Shown one piece after another: positions 63,251 through 64,000 of a stretch of 64,000 nt of DNA (within the stretch, counting starts at the first letter, position 1; each line of letters opens with the position of its first letter). Below the pieces are notes generated by a model, which worked only from the letters and a program-made list of their open reading frames with translations, did no database searches and was not told the origin of the DNA. Source of the stretch: Algibacter amylolyticus (GTDB lineage: Bacteria > Bacteroidota > Bacteroidia > Flavobacteriales > Flavobacteriaceae); contig NZ_JACHGE010000001.1 of the NCBI RefSeq assembly GCF_014202225.1, positions 601,320-665,319 of the forward strand, in the 5' to 3' direction. Both the position numbers and the translations under genes were made by a program.

Positions 63251-64000
63251 ATGAAATTTAAACAACTATTTTTTATGCCCGTTTTCGCTTTAATGAGCTT
63301 ATGGGTGCAAGCGCAGGTTACAGGTACTGTTACCTCGCTGGAAGATGGTATGCCTTTGCCAGGTGTATCAGTAATTGTAAGTGGTACAACGCAAGGTGCT
63401 GCCACAGATTTTGATGGAAACTATGTATTGGATAATGTCGATTCTAACGGGACATTAGTGTTTAGTTACGTAGGTTATAAAACTCAAGAAATTCAAATTA
63501 ACGGACGTTCTGTAATTAATGTAGTACTAACAGAAGATGCAGCTTCGCTTGACGAAATTATTGTTACAGGATATGCAAGAGAAAGAAAAGTAGATGTTAC
63601 TGGAGCAATTACGGTTGTAGAGCTAGGACCAACCGAAGGTGCTAGTATGAGTTCTGGTAGTGCTATTCAAGGTTTACAAGGTCGAGTGCCAGGTGTTTAT
63701 ATTGAAAAATCTGGAGACCCTACAGGAGCTAGTAGTAACATATTAATTCGTGGTGCTACAACATTAGGTAATAACGATCCTTTGTTTGTTATTGATGGTG
63801 TTCCAACAGTGAGACAAGATGTTTTTTCTAGTATTAACCCAAGCACAATAGAGTCTGTGCAAGTACTTAAAGATGCCTCGGCATCATCACTTTATGGTGC
63901 TCGTGCTGGTAATGGAGTAATTATCGTTACTACTAAAAATAGCGCTAGAGCTGCTGGTGGTGAAAAATTTAAAGTAAGCATAAATTCAAATATATCGGTG
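63251..64000 (+). CDS. SusC/RagA-type TonB-dependent receptor, N-terminal part (runs off window)
   Basis: ATG at 63251 opens a frame that stays open to the last base (250 codons visible). The protein has a signal peptide (FFMPVFALMSLWVQAQ) and a carboxypeptidase-regulatory-like domain (VTGTVTSLEDGMPLPGVSVI, GAATDFDGNYVL). A TonB-box-like stretch (LDEIIVTGYARER) and the start of the plug domain follow (GLQGRVPGVYIEKSGDP, LFVIDGVP, VLKDASASSLYGARAGNG). This is the usual SusC start. It imports fructan fragments across the outer membrane; a susD gene should follow outside the window. It lies 12 bases after GH32. Confidence 0.92.
   Translation, partial: MKFKQLFFMPVFALMSLWVQAQVTGTVTSLEDGMPLPGVSVIVSGTTQGAATDFDGNYVLDNVDSNGTLVFSYVGYKTQEIQINGRSVINVVLTEDAASLDEIIVTGYARERKVDVTGAITVVELGPTEGASMSSGSAIQGLQGRVPGVYIEKSGDPTGASSNILIRGATTLGNNDPLFVIDGVPTVRQDVFSSINPSTIESVQVLKDASASSLYGARAGNGVIIVTTKNSARAAGGEKFKVSINSNISV

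Overview
The window looks like a chromosome segment of a marine-type member of the Flavobacteriaceae (Bacteroidota). The support is low GC content, Bacteroidetes-type promoters (TTG, about 20 nt, TAnnTTTG), several proteins with type IX secretion (T9SS) C-terminal sorting domains, PorP/SprF and OmpA partners, an Alternative Complex III plus cytochrome oxidase cluster, a SusC-type receptor and a hybrid two-component regulator of glycan use. No rRNA, tRNA, CRISPR array, insertion sequence or prophage was seen.

Layout. 1-8935 is mostly core: the tail of a histidine kinase, a LytTR response regulator, a large secreted leucine-rich-repeat protein, DNA polymerase I and a peptidoglycan amidase. 8969-20619 is an AT-rich accessory (defence) island. 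It begins with a LlaJI/BsuMI-like restriction-modification module: two C5-cytosine methyltransferases on the minus strand, divergent from an XRE controller and McrB-like and McrC-like restriction subunits on the plus strand. A perfect 19-bp inverted repeat sits inside the controller promoter. A DUF2971 gene follows. Then comes a tightly packed minus-strand four-gene operon (small protein, GHKL/Hsp90-like ATPase, two uncharacterised proteins), which is the best candidate for an undescribed system in the window. 20631-24414 carries a TspO-like membrane protein, a YgiQ-type radical SAM enzyme and a double universal stress protein. 24549-29112 is the rimP-nusA-infB translation operon, preceded by a conspicuous leader hairpin.

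29874-41528 is a respiratory operon: Alternative Complex III (actABCDEF) followed by cytochrome c oxidase subunits II and I. It moves electrons from quinol through the ACIII haems to oxygen. ActC carries an unusual C-terminal helix-hairpin-helix tail. 41757-49836 encodes a T9SS type B surface protein with near-identical 516-bp tandem repeats, then its PorP/SprF-like and OmpA/PD40 partners. 50026-57052 holds a T9SS type A repeat protein, a small membrane protein, ruvB, a dihaem peroxidase, a cytochrome P450 and queG.

57198-64000 is a fructan-type utilisation locus: a hybrid two-component sensor with a periplasmic sugar-binding domain (BT1754-like), a sugar-porter MFS permease, a GH32 fructanase lipoprotein, and the start of a SusC-like TonB-dependent receptor that runs off the window. 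Calls rest on reading motifs by eye. No database search was run.
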